A DNA stretch of 64,000 bases, from the NCBI RefSeq assembly GCF_016862095.1, contig NZ_BOMH01000036.1, positions 186,001 through 250,000 on the forward strand, given 5' to 3'. Below the pieces are notes generated by a model. That model worked only from the letters and a program-made list of their open reading frames with translations. It was not told the DNA's origin and searched no databases. Source of the stretch: Actinoplanes cyaneus. GTDB lineage: Bacteria > Actinomycetota > Actinomycetes > Mycobacteriales > Micromonosporaceae. Positions 43,973 through 53,977 of the stretch are shown piece after piece. Every line of letters starts with the position of its first letter. Position 1 is the stretch's first letter. A program made the translations under genes and the position numbers.

Positions 43973-44935
43973 TCAGGGCAGCGTGGCGCGGGCCTGGTGG
44001 GCGAAGGCCCGCCGGGCCGCGAAGACCGTCTGCACGGCCGGGTCGGTCCGGGGCAGCCGGTGGCCGACCGTGTCGAGGATCGCGCCGGGGACCTCGAAGC
44101 TGTAGACGATCTCGTCGCTGGCCGCATCGACGGTCACCGCCGGGTTCGTGACGACGGCGAGCACTCCCGGATAGGCGGCTCGCATCTCCCCGGCCAGATA
44201 GTGCAGTTGCGCGTCCATGCTGCGCAGCGTCTCCACGCCGAGCACGCGCCCCTGGTAGGCGTGGGTGAACAGGCCGGAGCGGCGGTTCGCGGAGGTCCAC
44301 TGCGCGAGGCCCACTCCGGGCAGGCGGGGGCCGCCAGGCCGGGTCCGCAGCATGATCTCCTCCGGGGTGAAGTCGACCACGACACCGTCGAAGTTCTTGG
44401 CGCGCGTCGGGTGGTCCGCCGTGCTGCCCTCGATCCGTGACGGGATGACCCCTGACTCGGCCAACAGGTTGCCCACCACGCCCGCGGCCCCGTCGGCCGG
44501 GAATCCGTACTGGTGGACCAACTGGCCGGTGGCGTACCGCAGCCGCTCGGTGAGGGAAACCCCGGTCCAGTCGCCGGCGGCCGGGGTCACCACTCCGGGG
44601 GCGGGCGCGAAGATCTCCAGCACATCACCGGCCGGCGTCCAGGCGAGGGTGCCGCCCTCGAAGTCGGAACTGCGGCCGTCGGCACCGTCGGGGTACTCGT
44701 CGCTGATCGGGAAACCCCACGGTCCGGCCGGACCACCCTGGCTCTCGTAGTACTCCCGGATCCGGCCGTGCACCTCGTACATGCCCCTGTCGGGATATGC
44801 GGTCAACAGGGCAAACTGGTGTCGCCGCAGCTGTCCGGCGCCGACCGTTTCGACGGTGCCGGTCGCCAGGCCCGGATCGATCCCGGCCACCCGCATCCGG
44901 TCGGCTTTCTGGTCGAAGTCGGTCTCGGTTGCCAT
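43973..44935 (-). CDS. LGFP-repeat and phage-tail-lysozyme protein
   Basis: A 320-residue protein; GAGGTGA lies 6 nt before its ATG. Residues 55-110 contain an LGFP-type repeat (GPAGPWGFPISDEYPDG, then FEGGTLAWTP), a wall-associated module. Residues 125-270 match the phage tail lysozyme fold, with AAGVVGNLLAESGVIPSRIE supplying the likely catalytic Glu. There is no signal peptide, as for tail-borne lysins. It is likely to bind and cut peptidoglycan. It is divergent from the giant-protein operon at 45868 and follows a small helical gene by 55 nt. Confidence 0.75.
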   Translation of the reverse strand: MATETDFDQKADRMRVAGIDPGLATGTVETVGAGQLRRHQFALLTAYPDRGMYEVHGRIREYYESQGGPAGPWGFPISDEYPDGADGRSSDFEGGTLAWTPAGDVLEIFAPAPGVVTPAAGDWTGVSLTERLRYATGQLVHQYGFPADGAAGVVGNLLAESGVIPSRIEGSTADHPTRAKNFDGVVVDFTPEEIMLRTRPGGPRLPGVGLAQWTSANRRSGLFTHAYQGRVLGVETLRSMDAQLHYLAGEMRAAYPGVLAVVTNPAVTVDAASDEIVYSFEVPGAILDTVGHRLPRTDPAVQTVFAARRAFAHQARATLP

Positions 44936-44990
44936 CTGTCACCTCGGTGGGTTCGCCGTGTCGAATCGCAGACCAGAGTCCGCGTTGCCG

Positions 44991-45329
44991 TTACCGGCCC
45001 GCTTGGTCCGGCCCCGCCAGGAGTAGTGCCGTCCGTCGTATCCGGACCGCGTGGAGCACCAACCTTCGCGTGCGGTCGAGCTCGACCAGCCGCACCATCC
45101 CGAACAGCAGCAGGGTGTTCCAGTCCGGTGGCGCGACGAGATCGTGCAGCCTCCGCACGGCGTCCTTGGTGAGCTCGGCAGCGTCCTCGGCCGTGTCCGC
45201 TGCGGCCTGGAGAGTCTCGGCGAGCAGGTCGCCGACCGCCGCGGGCATCTGCTGCGCATGGGCAAGGGCCCGATCCGCGAGCCCGATCAGCAAGTCAGCG
45301 AGGGCCTGCGGGTCCGCTCCGGTACCCAT
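44991..45329 (-). CDS. Small helical protein upstream of the tail lysozyme
   Basis: A 112-residue soluble protein, rich in Ala, Leu, Asp and Glu, with a long amphipathic helical region at 20-65 (VGDLLAETLQAAADTAEDAA). It ends in a short basic segment. No known family. It forms an operon with the tail-lysozyme gene. It could be an assembly or chaperone-type partner, but that is only from position. Confidence 0.5.
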   Translation of the reverse strand: MGTGADPQALADLLIGLADRALAHAQQMPAAVGDLLAETLQAAADTAEDAAELTKDAVRRLHDLVAPPDWNTLLLFGMVRLVELDRTRRLVLHAVRIRRTALLLAGPDQAGR

Positions 45330-45867
45330 GTCAGTTCATCCCGGGCACCGAGGTCACACAGCGCAGCCTTCTCACAACGACAATGTAGGCGCAGAAATCG
45401 CCATGATCGTCGAAATTTCCATATTGCCCGAATGGCTTACCGGCGTTTGTGCGGCTGGATCTTCAAGACGCTGATTCGGTACAACGTCTCCTGTCCAGTT
45501 CGCAGGCAACATTTCAAGCCTCTTGGCCCCATGTGACAGTCACACGATCCGAGGGCGCAGCGCAGCGCACGCCGGCCGGCGGCCTTGCGCCTGAGCAGCG
45601 CTCGCCTACCGGGCGGATCGTCCGCCCTGGCCGCTGTTGCGCGCCGTTGCCACGCTGTGTGCTCGGGGTGCGGCTCCGGTCTGCGCGGTCCGCCTGGACG
45701 GGTTCCTCGCGTCAGATCTTGCGAAAGCCCAGCGGGGTCGGCGGCAGGCGGCGCATGATTTCTGTGGCGCGTCATTGTCACGCTCGCGATGGGTACCCGG
45801 CGGCTGCAGTCTTCATTGGTGCGACAATCGGGACATACTGCGGGGGCTACAGCCGGGGAGAACGCCG
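45330..45867. promoter_or_regulatory. Divergent control region of the giant-protein locus
   Basis: 538 bp between divergent operons. It holds the 13-bp perfect palindrome TGTGACAGTCACA at 45532-45544, centred on an A, which resembles binding sites of the CRP/FNR or GntR type. GGGGAG at 45854-45859 is the ribosome site for the rightward operon. The frame entering from 45637 looks like GC shadow rather than an N-terminal extension. Confidence 0.5.
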
Positions 45868-48795
45868 ATGGCCAACGGAACCCGGATCAGCCTGCTTCGA
45901 CCGTACGATCTACTCTGTCTGGATTTTGAGCTGGTCAACCTTGACGTGGACGCCGCCCGGTCGCGTCTGGTCCGGGTCGACGCGGCCGCCGACGCGCTGA
46001 TCATCGTGCATTTCCCGCCGCAGGCGCTCGCCGAGGCCACGTTCACCGGAGATCCGCCGCAACCGCCGATCGGCACGGCACTGTCCGGGCCCAGCCGGCT
46101 GGTGTTCCGGATCGACGATGACGAGCTGCCGCTCACCACCGAGGCCCTGCTGAACTTCGGCGCCTGGCAGCCGGTGCTGGCTCCGACGGCGTTGCCCCGC
46201 GGCACCGGGCCGGCGCCGGAGATCCCCGCGCCGGCGATGGCGACTGACCAGCAGACCTCGATCGAGTTTCCGTGGCGGCTGACCCTCTCGCCTGACGAGA
46301 CCGCCACGTGGCGGACCGATACCGCCGCGACGTCGAGCCCGCGCGGGCAGTTGTGGAGCGCGGTGCTGCTGCCGCCCGCTGACGTCCGCGCGCTCGGCAG
46401 CTTCGGTGGTCTGTCGCTCTTCGACAGCCTGCCCGGCGAGTTCAGCCGTGACCAGATCGTCAAGCTGACTTCGAACTTTCACCTGCCGGTGCCCGGCGGC
46501 GAGTTCACACCGCTGCCCCTGACCGCCAACCGGCTCGAGCTCACCGCGCTCGGTGCCAACGCTGACCTGGAAGGGCTCTGGGACTACCCGCTGGTGCCGC
46601 CGGAACAGCAACCGCCCGGCTTCGACCCGATCGGTCTGCGCCAATATCAGCATACCGCTGGGCTCGGGCGAGACCACTTCGTGCGTACGGTGAAGGTGGG
46701 TTGGCTCTGCGGCACCGGGCATCAGGCCGTCGTGGTGACCACGGTGCAACGACTCCCGGTCCACGTCCAGGTCGTCGCCCACCGGCCCGAGGGCGCCCTG
46801 TTCTCCAGCATCGGGTATCTGATCGAAACCGTGGACGTGGTCGTCCAGCAGCCGCGGCTCGACTACGGGCCGCTGGCGCCGGCCTTCGCTCACCACGGAC
46901 GCGAGTTGCCGCTCGCGAGCATCCGGCTGACCACCCTCACCGCGCGGGTGCATCCGGTGCCCGAGAACGAGCCGGTCTGGCTGCGCAACCCGGACGGCTC
47001 GATGCTGATGTTCGACGCGGTGGCCACCGATGTCACCGGCGCGACCGTCCGGTTCGCGCTACCGCTGATGTTCGTCCCCTTCGAGGCGCTGGACGAGTAT
47101 CGCGCGATCCGGGCCGAGTTCGATCGACCCGAGCCGGAGGTGCGCGCCGGCCGCCGGATCGACCTCGCCGGTCAGGCCCTCAGCGTTGCGCCGCACGGCG
47201 ATCGAGCCGGCTCCACGGTCCTGACCATGAGTACGATCACGTACGACATCGAGCAGCCGCCGTGGCCCGGCAACCCGCGGCCCGACCACCTGATGAACGC
47301 GGCCGGGGCGCCGTCGACGTACCTTCCGCGATTCCTGATGCGGATCGACGGGCTGACCGCGTCCAGCCCGGCGATCGGCGACCTGCTCGGCGGCGCCCGG
47401 CCGGTCGAACTCACGCTGTCCGCCAGATACCTCCAGGCCGGCTTCGACGGCGGACTCAATCCGGCGCAGACATTCGCCGACTTCGTCACGCCCCTGCCGC
47501 TGGCGTTACCGAGCCAGCGTGGCGGCGGACTCGCCGGCGTAGACACAGCGGTCAGGGCCCTCTCCCGGACGCTCGGGCCCGTCGCCGCCCCCGAGGCGTT
47601 GCAGACCGGCACCGTCGACCTGTCCGCCTTCGCCGCGACCAGACTGCTCGGCACGATCAAGCTGACCGACCTGCTGCCCGACCCGCCGTTGCCGTTCGAC
47701 GTGGCGTCGGCCGGGGCGGCACCGACCGGCGCGCAGCTCGACGACCCCCACTTCGTGGTGAACCCGCCACGGCTCACGACCCGCCGCGAACCGATCGGGG
47801 TCGCGGTCCCGGACGTCGTCGAGACCCGCTTCCTCTGGAAACCACCGCTGCGCAGCCAGACGATCCTCCCCTCGCTCACGCTGAACCTCGACGAGGCGGA
47901 CCTGCTGCTCGACGCGACCACCCGGCTCGTACGCAACGGCCCCGGCAGCACTGTGGTCTTCGGGCGCCTGCGCCGGGTGAAGCTCACCTTCGCCAACGCG
48001 CTGTCGGCCGGCATCGCATCGCTGACGTTCCGGGCCGAGGCGGGCCGCAAGGTCGAGTTCGGGGCCGGCGGCGTGGACATCACCTTCGAGGGACCGTTGG
48101 CGTTCGTCAACGCCCTGCGATCGATCCTGCCGGCCGACGGCTTCGACGACCCGCCGTACGTCACCGCCGACGCGCAGGGGGTGGTCGCCGGCTACACCCT
48201 CGCCGTCCCCAACGTCGGGGTCGGCATCTTCAGCATCCAGAACATCGCCGTCGCCGCCGCCCTGTCCATCCCGTTCACCGACCGACCGGCCGGCATCCGG
48301 TTCGCAATCTGCGAGCGGCACAAGCCGTTCCTGGTCACCGTCTCGCTGTTCGGCGGCGGCGGGTTCTTCGCGGTCGGGGTCAGCGCCGACGGGCTCGAGT
48401 CGGTGGAGGCCGCCATCGAGTTCGGCGGCAGCATCTGCCTGAACCTCGGGGTCGCCTCCGGCGGTGTGTCGGTCATGGCCGGCGTCTACTTCGGCATGAC
48501 CGGCAAATCAGTGGAGCTGACCGGATATCTGCGCTGCGGCGGCTACCTGAGCGTGCTCGGCCTAATCTCGGTGTCGCTCGAGTTCTACCTGGCCTTTACG
48601 TACCGCAAGAAGACACCGGGTGGCAGCGAGATCTGGGGGCAGGCCAGCCTCACCGTGAGCGTGAAGATCGCCTTTTTCAGTACGTCGGTGACGCTCTCGG
48701 TGGAGCGGCGGTTCGCCGGATCCGACGGCGACCCGTCCTTCGCCCAGTCCGTCACTCCCGGCGAGTGGGCGCGCTACCTGGGGGCGTTCGTATGA
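45868..48795 (+). CDS. Giant unidentified protein A, beta-rich
   Basis: I chose the ATG at 45868, 8 nt after GGGGAG, because the upstream frame is low-complexity. The 975-residue product has no signal peptide. Residues 1-650 are mixed beta/alpha. From about 760 on the sequence turns into long alternating hydrophobic strands rich in Gly, Val and Ser (VTVSLFGGGGFFAVGVSADG, LNLGVASGGVSVMAGVYFG, LGLISVSLEFYLAFTYRKK), a pattern like phage-tail or beta-barrel/solenoid proteins. No enzyme motif is seen. The stop overlaps the next ATG (ATGA). With the neighbouring tail-lysozyme and peptidoglycan-binding genes it may be part of an extracellular or tail-like structure. Confidence 0.65.
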   Translation: MANGTRISLLRPYDLLCLDFELVNLDVDAARSRLVRVDAAADALIIVHFPPQALAEATFTGDPPQPPIGTALSGPSRLVFRIDDDELPLTTEALLNFGAWQPVLAPTALPRGTGPAPEIPAPAMATDQQTSIEFPWRLTLSPDETATWRTDTAATSSPRGQLWSAVLLPPADVRALGSFGGLSLFDSLPGEFSRDQIVKLTSNFHLPVPGGEFTPLPLTANRLELTALGANADLEGLWDYPLVPPEQQPPGFDPIGLRQYQHTAGLGRDHFVRTVKVGWLCGTGHQAVVVTTVQRLPVHVQVVAHRPEGALFSSIGYLIETVDVVVQQPRLDYGPLAPAFAHHGRELPLASIRLTTLTARVHPVPENEPVWLRNPDGSMLMFDAVATDVTGATVRFALPLMFVPFEALDEYRAIRAEFDRPEPEVRAGRRIDLAGQALSVAPHGDRAGSTVLTMSTITYDIEQPPWPGNPRPDHLMNAAGAPSTYLPRFLMRIDGLTASSPAIGDLLGGARPVELTLSARYLQAGFDGGLNPAQTFADFVTPLPLALPSQRGGGLAGVDTAVRALSRTLGPVAAPEALQTGTVDLSAFAATRLLGTIKLTDLLPDPPLPFDVASAGAAPTGAQLDDPHFVVNPPRLTTRREPIGVAVPDVVETRFLWKPPLRSQTILPSLTLNLDEADLLLDATTRLVRNGPGSTVVFGRLRRVKLTFANALSAGIASLTFRAEAGRKVEFGAGGVDITFEGPLAFVNALRSILPADGFDDPPYVTADAQGVVAGYTLAVPNVGVGIFSIQNIAVAAALSIPFTDRPAGIRFAICERHKPFLVTVSLFGGGGFFAVGVSADGLESVEAAIEFGGSICLNLGVASGGVSVMAGVYFGMTGKSVELTGYLRCGGYLSVLGLISVSLEFYLAFTYRKKTPGGSEIWGQASLTVSVKIAFFSTSVTLSVERRFAGSDGDPSFAQSVTPGEWARYLGAFV

Positions 48796-51700
48796 TCCGT
48801 CGCCAGACCGTCCAGTGGATCCTGCTGCCGAACGGCCTCACTCCCGACGGGCAGCTCAGCGCCTCGGTCTTCGTGGCCCCACGGCTGCGCCCCGGCGACG
48901 CCGCCACGCTCGCCGACTTTCCCGACTTCGCCGACTGGCCCGCTGTCGTGGCCGGGCTCGAGTTGACTCTCGTCCGGCCCGACGGCGTGACCGAGGCGCC
49001 GCTGGCCATGTCGGTGACCGCCTCCAGCGGCCTGTGGGCCGCCCTGTTCCCGGGCGACACCACGGTCCGGCCGTTCACCTTCGGCGACCTCGCGGACCGG
49101 CCGCTGATCAGCTATCCGGTCACCGAGGTGCTGTCCCACCTGCGGGAGCGCTGGGCCGACCTCGCCTACCGGGCCCGTGACGACCTGCCGGTGACCGGCC
49201 CGCACGCCTCGCCGATCGGCGGGCCACCCGGCGGCCGGGGCGACGACCGCCCGTACACGCTCGTCGACCACTTCACCGATCTGCGTTCGGTGCGGTCACA
49301 CGGGCTGTTCGAGGGGGTCGCGGACGGCGCGGAGTTCTCCGACCGGCTGCGCCGCGCCGGGGACGAGGCCGCCCGTGCCGCGCGCGATCTACGGGAACGC
49401 CACGCGAACGCCGTACAGCCGCTGATCCGGCCGTTCGGCGCCGGAGGGTCGCCGGCCGCCGCCCTCCATGCCCTCGCCGGGTTTCACGCCCGTCCCTCGA
49501 GCGAGACGCCGAAGGCGTTCCCGGCCACCCGGGACGAGCTGCGCGCCGAACTCGCCGAGCAGCAGGACTTCCACCACCAGCTTTCCGCGGTCGGCGATCA
49601 CCCGGCCCTGCTGCGGCAGCTTGGCCTGGTCATCGACCTGCAGATCCGGCCGGACTTCGTGCCGGCCACCACCGACGGTGACCCGCCGGTGCCGCTGCGG
49701 CTGCGGGTGACCCGCGCCTCAGCCTTCCCGGCCCGCGGCGACCACCCCGGCGCTGACGTGTGGAACACCGACGTCACCCCGGCGACCTGGTGCCGGCTGA
49801 CCACGGTCGGCGGCCAGGCCGTCTTCACCGCGGTGGAGCGTTCGTCCCGGCAGGATTACGCGCACGGCTTCCTGCACCTGGATCCCGCCCGCTACACCGC
49901 CACCGCCGTCGACGTGGACGGGCTCGCGCTGAAGGCGCTCAACCTCGCCGCCACGCTGCACCGCCAGGACGACCACGAGCAGCGGCCAGTCGAGGAGCCC
50001 GACCGCGAGGGCATCCCCACGGCGCGGACGGGCGGGGTGGCGCTCGTACACAGCGGCCACGCGAACGACCTGCACGAGGGCTTCTACGACGCGCGCGCCG
50101 CCGACGACGCGCTCGAGAAGGACCCGGACAACCCGAAGGACATCGCGGCGGAGGACGTCGTCCGCGGCTACCGGCTGGACATCGGCGTCGACGGGCAGTG
50201 GCGCTCGCTGCACCGGCGACAGGTCACCTACCGCCCCGAGCGCGATCCCGGCCAGGCCACGAACGTCACCGACGAGGGGCACGTCCAACTCGGCCTGACC
50301 GCGGAAGCCGACCGGCCCGGCGCCCCGGCCGATCCCGACCGGGCGCTCTACGCGCACGAGACGCTGACCACCTGGGACGGCTGGAGCCTGGCGGTTCCGC
50401 GCCCGGGCAGCGCCATCGCCCAGGAACCGGCCGCGCCGGAGGCGGCCACCGACCTCACGTCGATGCGGCTCGGCATCGACATCACCCCGCCGCCGGCGAC
50501 GTTGCCTCGGCTGCGGTTCGGGACCGGCTACCGGGTACGCGTCCGGACCGTCGACCTGGCCGGCAACGCGCACCCCCCGGAAGCCGCCGACGCGGTGATG
50601 GCGGCCCTCGACGACACCCACGACGCCCGCTACACCTGCACGACTCCGGTGGAGCCGCTGATCTATCGCCGCTTCGAGCCGGTGCCGCCGCCCGAACTGC
50701 TGCCGCGACGGCCGTTCGGGCCCGGCGAGGGCGCGGAGCGGCTGGTGATCCGCAGTGCGCCGGGGCAGTCCGCGGAGTCCTACGCGGCGGCCAGCCAGAC
50801 CACCGCCGACGAGTCGCTGCGGTTCCACGCCGTCAGCGAACGGCACCTGGCCGCGCCCAAGGCCGCGCTCCAGCTGGTCGAGGCGCACGGGCGGCTCGAC
50901 GAGGTGTTCGAGGCGGTCCGCGGCCTCGACCCGGAGGCGGCGGTCGCCGCGGCCCAGGGCTGGTACGAGATCGTCGCCCGGGAGAGCGGCAGCTTCCGCG
51001 ACGCCCCGCAGGCCCGTTTCGTGGCCACCGGCACACACGACGGCGTCGAGCAGGGCTACGTCTGCCTGGACCGGGACACGGTGGACCTGCCCTACCTGCC
51101 CGACCCGCTCAGCGTCGGCGTCAAGGTGCGGCTGGTCCTCGAACCGGGGCAGCCCGAGCAGGTTCTCGACCTGACGTTCCCGGACGGTGGCGACTGGTAC
51201 CGGCCGGATCCGCTGCGGCTGCGGCTGGCCGAGGGTGACTACGCCGCCAGCTTCGATCCGGCGGGAAAGGTGCTCACGGTGGCGCTGCCCGCCGGGCGTA
51301 CGGCTCAGTTGCGGGTCTCGTCCTTGATGGCAGACGATCCGGAACTGTTCGGCATCGTCGGCTGGTGCGACGAGGAGTTGTCGCCCGACCGGGCCGCTGC
51401 GGTGCGCCAGGCGGTACGCGACGGAACCCACTGGATGACCACGCCCTGGCGCGACCTGGTTCTCGTACACGCCGTGCAGCAGCCGCTGTGGGCTCCGAAG
51501 CTCGACCTCGACACCGACGCCATGGATGCGTTCGCCGGCCGGTTCGTGCTGGCGCGCGGTCGAGGCGAGACCACGGCGGACGTACGCGGCCGCATGTTCT
51601 TCGATCTGCCCTCGACCGCACAGGTGGACGTGGAGGCCATCTGGGACGACGAAACCGACGACCCTGGCCGCGCCTATCCCGACCGGGCCGCGATGGTCCA

Positions 51701-52964
51701 CCGGATGTGCAAGCGCATCCTGTCGCTGCCGGTTCCGGAGCCGTTCGGCACCCCATGGCAACCCGAGCTCGCGCCGTGGATCGAGCCGCTGGATCGCGAC
51801 GGGGTCTCCTTCCGCGGCGGCGGCCACGACGAGCAACCCGAGGACGTACGGCGTCGCCTGCTCGACCGAGCGGCCGGCCCCGGGCTGAACGCTCCGGAAC
51901 GACGCCGGCTGGAAGCGGGCGCCGCCCAGCTCGAGCAGTTGCGCGCCCACGAGTTCGGCGACACCCGCTATCGCCGGGTCAGCTACCAGCCGGTCGCGTC
52001 CACCCGCTTCCGTGAGTACTTCGACCCGGCGATGCCCAGCGCCGACGTTTCGGCGACCGGCGAGCCGCAGACGATCGAAGTGCTGAGCAGCGCCCCGCCG
52101 ACGAGGCCGGTCGTGCTCCAGGTGCTGCCGCTGCTGGGGTACGACCAGGAGCGCACCGGCGACACCACGCTCAGCCGCCGCGAGGGTCTGGGGCTGAGGG
52201 TGTGGCTGGGCCGCCCGTGGTTCTCCTCGGGGACCGGAGAGCTGCTCGCGGTCGTGTGCAACAGCGGCGGCCCGGTCACCGCCGACGATCCGGCGTCGCG
52301 CGTGATCACGATGATCACCGCCAACCCGGCGTATGGCTCCGCGGTGCCGCTGCCGCTGCGCGCCGACTCCTTCCCCGACGCCGTCCGAGTGAGACGGCAG
52401 GCGTTCGACGCCGCGACGTTCGCACCCGTCTGGGACGCCGGACGTCAGGCTTGGTATTGCGATCTGCGGTTCGACACCGGCGACGCGTACTTCCCGTTCG
52501 TGCGGCTCGCCCTGGGCCGCTACCAGCCGTACTCCCTGCCCGGTTGTGAGCTGTCGGCCCTGGCCGTCACGGCCTTCGTCCAGACGCTGCCGGACCGGAC
52601 GCTGACCTGCACACACGGCGACGGCCAGGTCGCAGTCTCGGTAACCGGCCCCGCTCCGTCCGCCGCCCGGGACCTGGGCGGAGCCGTGGTGACCGGCGGC
52701 AACGAGCTCGTGGCGGTGGTCGAGATCCAGCCGGAGGAGTACGCCGACCCGCTGCTGGGCTGGACGGCGCTCGGCCCGGAGACCCTTCTGACCGCGGACG
52801 CCGATGCCGTGACCCATCGAGGCGACGTGTCGGTGCCGGAGGCGCCGGGGCAGCGCCGCCGACTCGTGGTCCGCGAGTTCGAGCACCATCCCACCGACGA
52901 CCGATCGGCCGGCGGTTTCGTGGTGGCTCGGCGGCTCGTGCACGCGGACGCGGTGCCGCTGTGA
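48792..52964 (+). CDS. Giant unidentified protein B
   Basis: A 1,390-residue protein translationally coupled to protein A through ATGA. No signal peptide, membrane segment or catalytic motif is seen. The early part (residues 1-200) and the end (1150-1390) are beta-rich. The middle has a repeated jellyroll-like feel (RLRFGTGYRVRVRTVDLAGN is typical of a fibronectin- or tail-type strand pair). Distinctive segments are VALVHSGHANDLHEGFYDA and RRVSYQPVASTRFREYFDPA. It must act with protein A and the small peptidoglycan-binding protein that follows. I cannot name the family. Confidence 0.65.
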   Translation: MIRRQTVQWILLPNGLTPDGQLSASVFVAPRLRPGDAATLADFPDFADWPAVVAGLELTLVRPDGVTEAPLAMSVTASSGLWAALFPGDTTVRPFTFGDLADRPLISYPVTEVLSHLRERWADLAYRARDDLPVTGPHASPIGGPPGGRGDDRPYTLVDHFTDLRSVRSHGLFEGVADGAEFSDRLRRAGDEAARAARDLRERHANAVQPLIRPFGAGGSPAAALHALAGFHARPSSETPKAFPATRDELRAELAEQQDFHHQLSAVGDHPALLRQLGLVIDLQIRPDFVPATTDGDPPVPLRLRVTRASAFPARGDHPGADVWNTDVTPATWCRLTTVGGQAVFTAVERSSRQDYAHGFLHLDPARYTATAVDVDGLALKALNLAATLHRQDDHEQRPVEEPDREGIPTARTGGVALVHSGHANDLHEGFYDARAADDALEKDPDNPKDIAAEDVVRGYRLDIGVDGQWRSLHRRQVTYRPERDPGQATNVTDEGHVQLGLTAEADRPGAPADPDRALYAHETLTTWDGWSLAVPRPGSAIAQEPAAPEAATDLTSMRLGIDITPPPATLPRLRFGTGYRVRVRTVDLAGNAHPPEAADAVMAALDDTHDARYTCTTPVEPLIYRRFEPVPPPELLPRRPFGPGEGAERLVIRSAPGQSAESYAAASQTTADESLRFHAVSERHLAAPKAALQLVEAHGRLDEVFEAVRGLDPEAAVAAAQGWYEIVARESGSFRDAPQARFVATGTHDGVEQGYVCLDRDTVDLPYLPDPLSVGVKVRLVLEPGQPEQVLDLTFPDGGDWYRPDPLRLRLAEGDYAASFDPAGKVLTVALPAGRTAQLRVSSLMADDPELFGIVGWCDEELSPDRAAAVRQAVRDGTHWMTTPWRDLVLVHAVQQPLWAPKLDLDTDAMDAFAGRFVLARGRGETTADVRGRMFFDLPSTAQVDVEAIWDDETDDPGRAYPDRAAMVHRMCKRILSLPVPEPFGTPWQPELAPWIEPLDRDGVSFRGGGHDEQPEDVRRRLLDRAAGPGLNAPERRRLEAGAAQLEQLRAHEFGDTRYRRVSYQPVASTRFREYFDPAMPSADVSATGEPQTIEVLSSAPPTRPVVLQVLPLLGYDQERTGDTTLSRREGLGLRVWLGRPWFSSGTGELLAVVCNSGGPVTADDPASRVITMITANPAYGSAVPLPLRADSFPDAVRVRRQAFDAATFAPVWDAGRQAWYCDLRFDTGDAYFPFVRLALGRYQPYSLPGCELSALAVTAFVQTLPDRTLTCTHGDGQVAVSVTGPAPSAARDLGGAVVTGGNELVAVVEIQPEEYADPLLGWTALGPETLLTADADAVTHRGDVSVPEAPGQRRRLVVREFEHHPTDDRSAGGFVVARRLVHADAVPL

Positions 52965-53239
52965 AGGCCTTCTGGTTCCGCTACGACGCCGTCCTCCAGG
53001 CGGTGCTGGCAGGTGAACACCGCCTGCTGGTGAGCAACCCGCTGGAGACCGGGCGGCACGTGCGCAAGGTGCAGCAGGCACTGCTGGACAGCGGTTTCGC
53101 CTTGCCAGTCCATGGCCGATCGCTGCTTGAGCAGGGTGAGGCTGCGGCCGGCGTCGTCGAGGAACAGACCGAGCGCGGGGATCGCGGCCTGCCGCACCCG
53201 ACAGGCGGCACGTCGCTGGGCGGCATGGGTGATCGCTAG
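52961..53239 (+). CDS. Small peptidoglycan-binding-domain protein
   Basis: A 92-residue product from a GTG that overlaps the stop of protein B (GTGA). Residues 25-90 follow the PG_binding_1 pattern: GRHVRKVQQALLDSGFALPV, a loop, then EAAAGVVEEQTERG. That places the third gene of the operon at the cell wall and supports a wall-associated role for the two giant proteins. The first 25 residues (FWFRYDAVLQAVLAGEHRLL) may dock to protein B. Confidence 0.6.
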   Translation: MKAFWFRYDAVLQAVLAGEHRLLVSNPLETGRHVRKVQQALLDSGFALPVHGRSLLEQGEAAAGVVEEQTERGDRGLPHPTGGTSLGGMGDR

Positions 53240-53551
53240 CCGCTGGGAGGGGAATTCTGTCCATCGATCATGGGTGTGAGGTCTTGGTGGATCTGATCCG
53301 GCCAGAGCGCTTTGAGCTGGATGTGTCAGTTGCAGTTGGGCGGCTGGCCGACTCCATCCGTCTCAGTAGATCTAATTCCTTTTCGGGCTGCGGAGCGTCG
53401 AATGGTGTTTTTTCCTGAGCGCGGTACAGGTCAGGCGGCCAGGCTCACGGGTGTTCGGCCAGCATGGCTCCTGCGCATGGTCGAGTAAGTAAAACCATTC
53501 ACCTTAAAGAATCCTGACGCCGGAGCTTCGAGCACGTGATCAAATCACTTC
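53240..53551. other. Gap without a supported gene
   Basis: About 310 bp downstream of the giant-protein operon. No motif, repeat or clear terminator was found. The right part is AT-richer and probably holds the promoter of the secreted protein at 53552. Confidence 0.4.
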
Positions 53552-53977
53552 ATGAAGATCATGTCAGGCGTTTCTGTAACCACTCTTCTGGTATCCCTGG
53601 TTGTCGGGGTGAGCCCGGCTGCCGCGGCTCCGCAGCGAACGGAAAGACCTTTCAGGATCGCCGCCGAATGCACCACCGAGCCGACCGATCGTGGAGTGCG
53701 CAAGAGCTGTGACTCAGACGTGACCAGCTTTCCCGCACCTGCTGGATTCTGGATCGACCAATCCAGCGTGAAGGGTGAATACACCTCGGCCGCTGGCTCA
53801 GAGAACAGCATCAATATCACGTACGATGGCCTGGTTCCCGTCATCGCGAATGTTCCCCAAACGGCGTTGCCCACGATCATCAACGTGAGCGTTCACGCAC
53901 GTAGCCCCAAGGGCTTATCGCCGCGGCGGGGATGGTCCAAGGCGATCGTCACCGGGACAATGTTCTCTCTCTCCTAG
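53552..53977 (+). CDS. Small secreted protein of unknown function
   Basis: A 141-residue protein with a signal peptide (MKIMSGVSVTTLLVSLVVG, cleavage near AAAAP). The mature part is beta-rich with two cysteines (AECTTEPTDRGVRKSCDSD) placed to form a disulfide and ends in a basic segment. No known family. The first of two ATGs is used here; the second (Met4) is also possible. Confidence 0.6.
   Translation: MKIMSGVSVTTLLVSLVVGVSPAAAAPQRTERPFRIAAECTTEPTDRGVRKSCDSDVTSFPAPAGFWIDQSSVKGEYTSAAGSENSINITYDGLVPVIANVPQTALPTIINVSVHARSPKGLSPRRGWSKAIVTGTMFSLS

Noticed and set aside
46701..48791. Rightward frame overlapping giant protein A and continuing into protein B
   Set aside because: The first 700 codons are an out-of-frame Arg-rich translation of protein A. 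The true start of protein B is the ATG at 48792.
49719..53264. Very long leftward frame (about 1,180 codons) opposite giant protein B
   Set aside because: It is a shadow of GC-rich third positions. Its product is low-complexity Arg/Gly/Val-rich, while the rightward frame has coupled starts, normal composition and a ribosome-site context.
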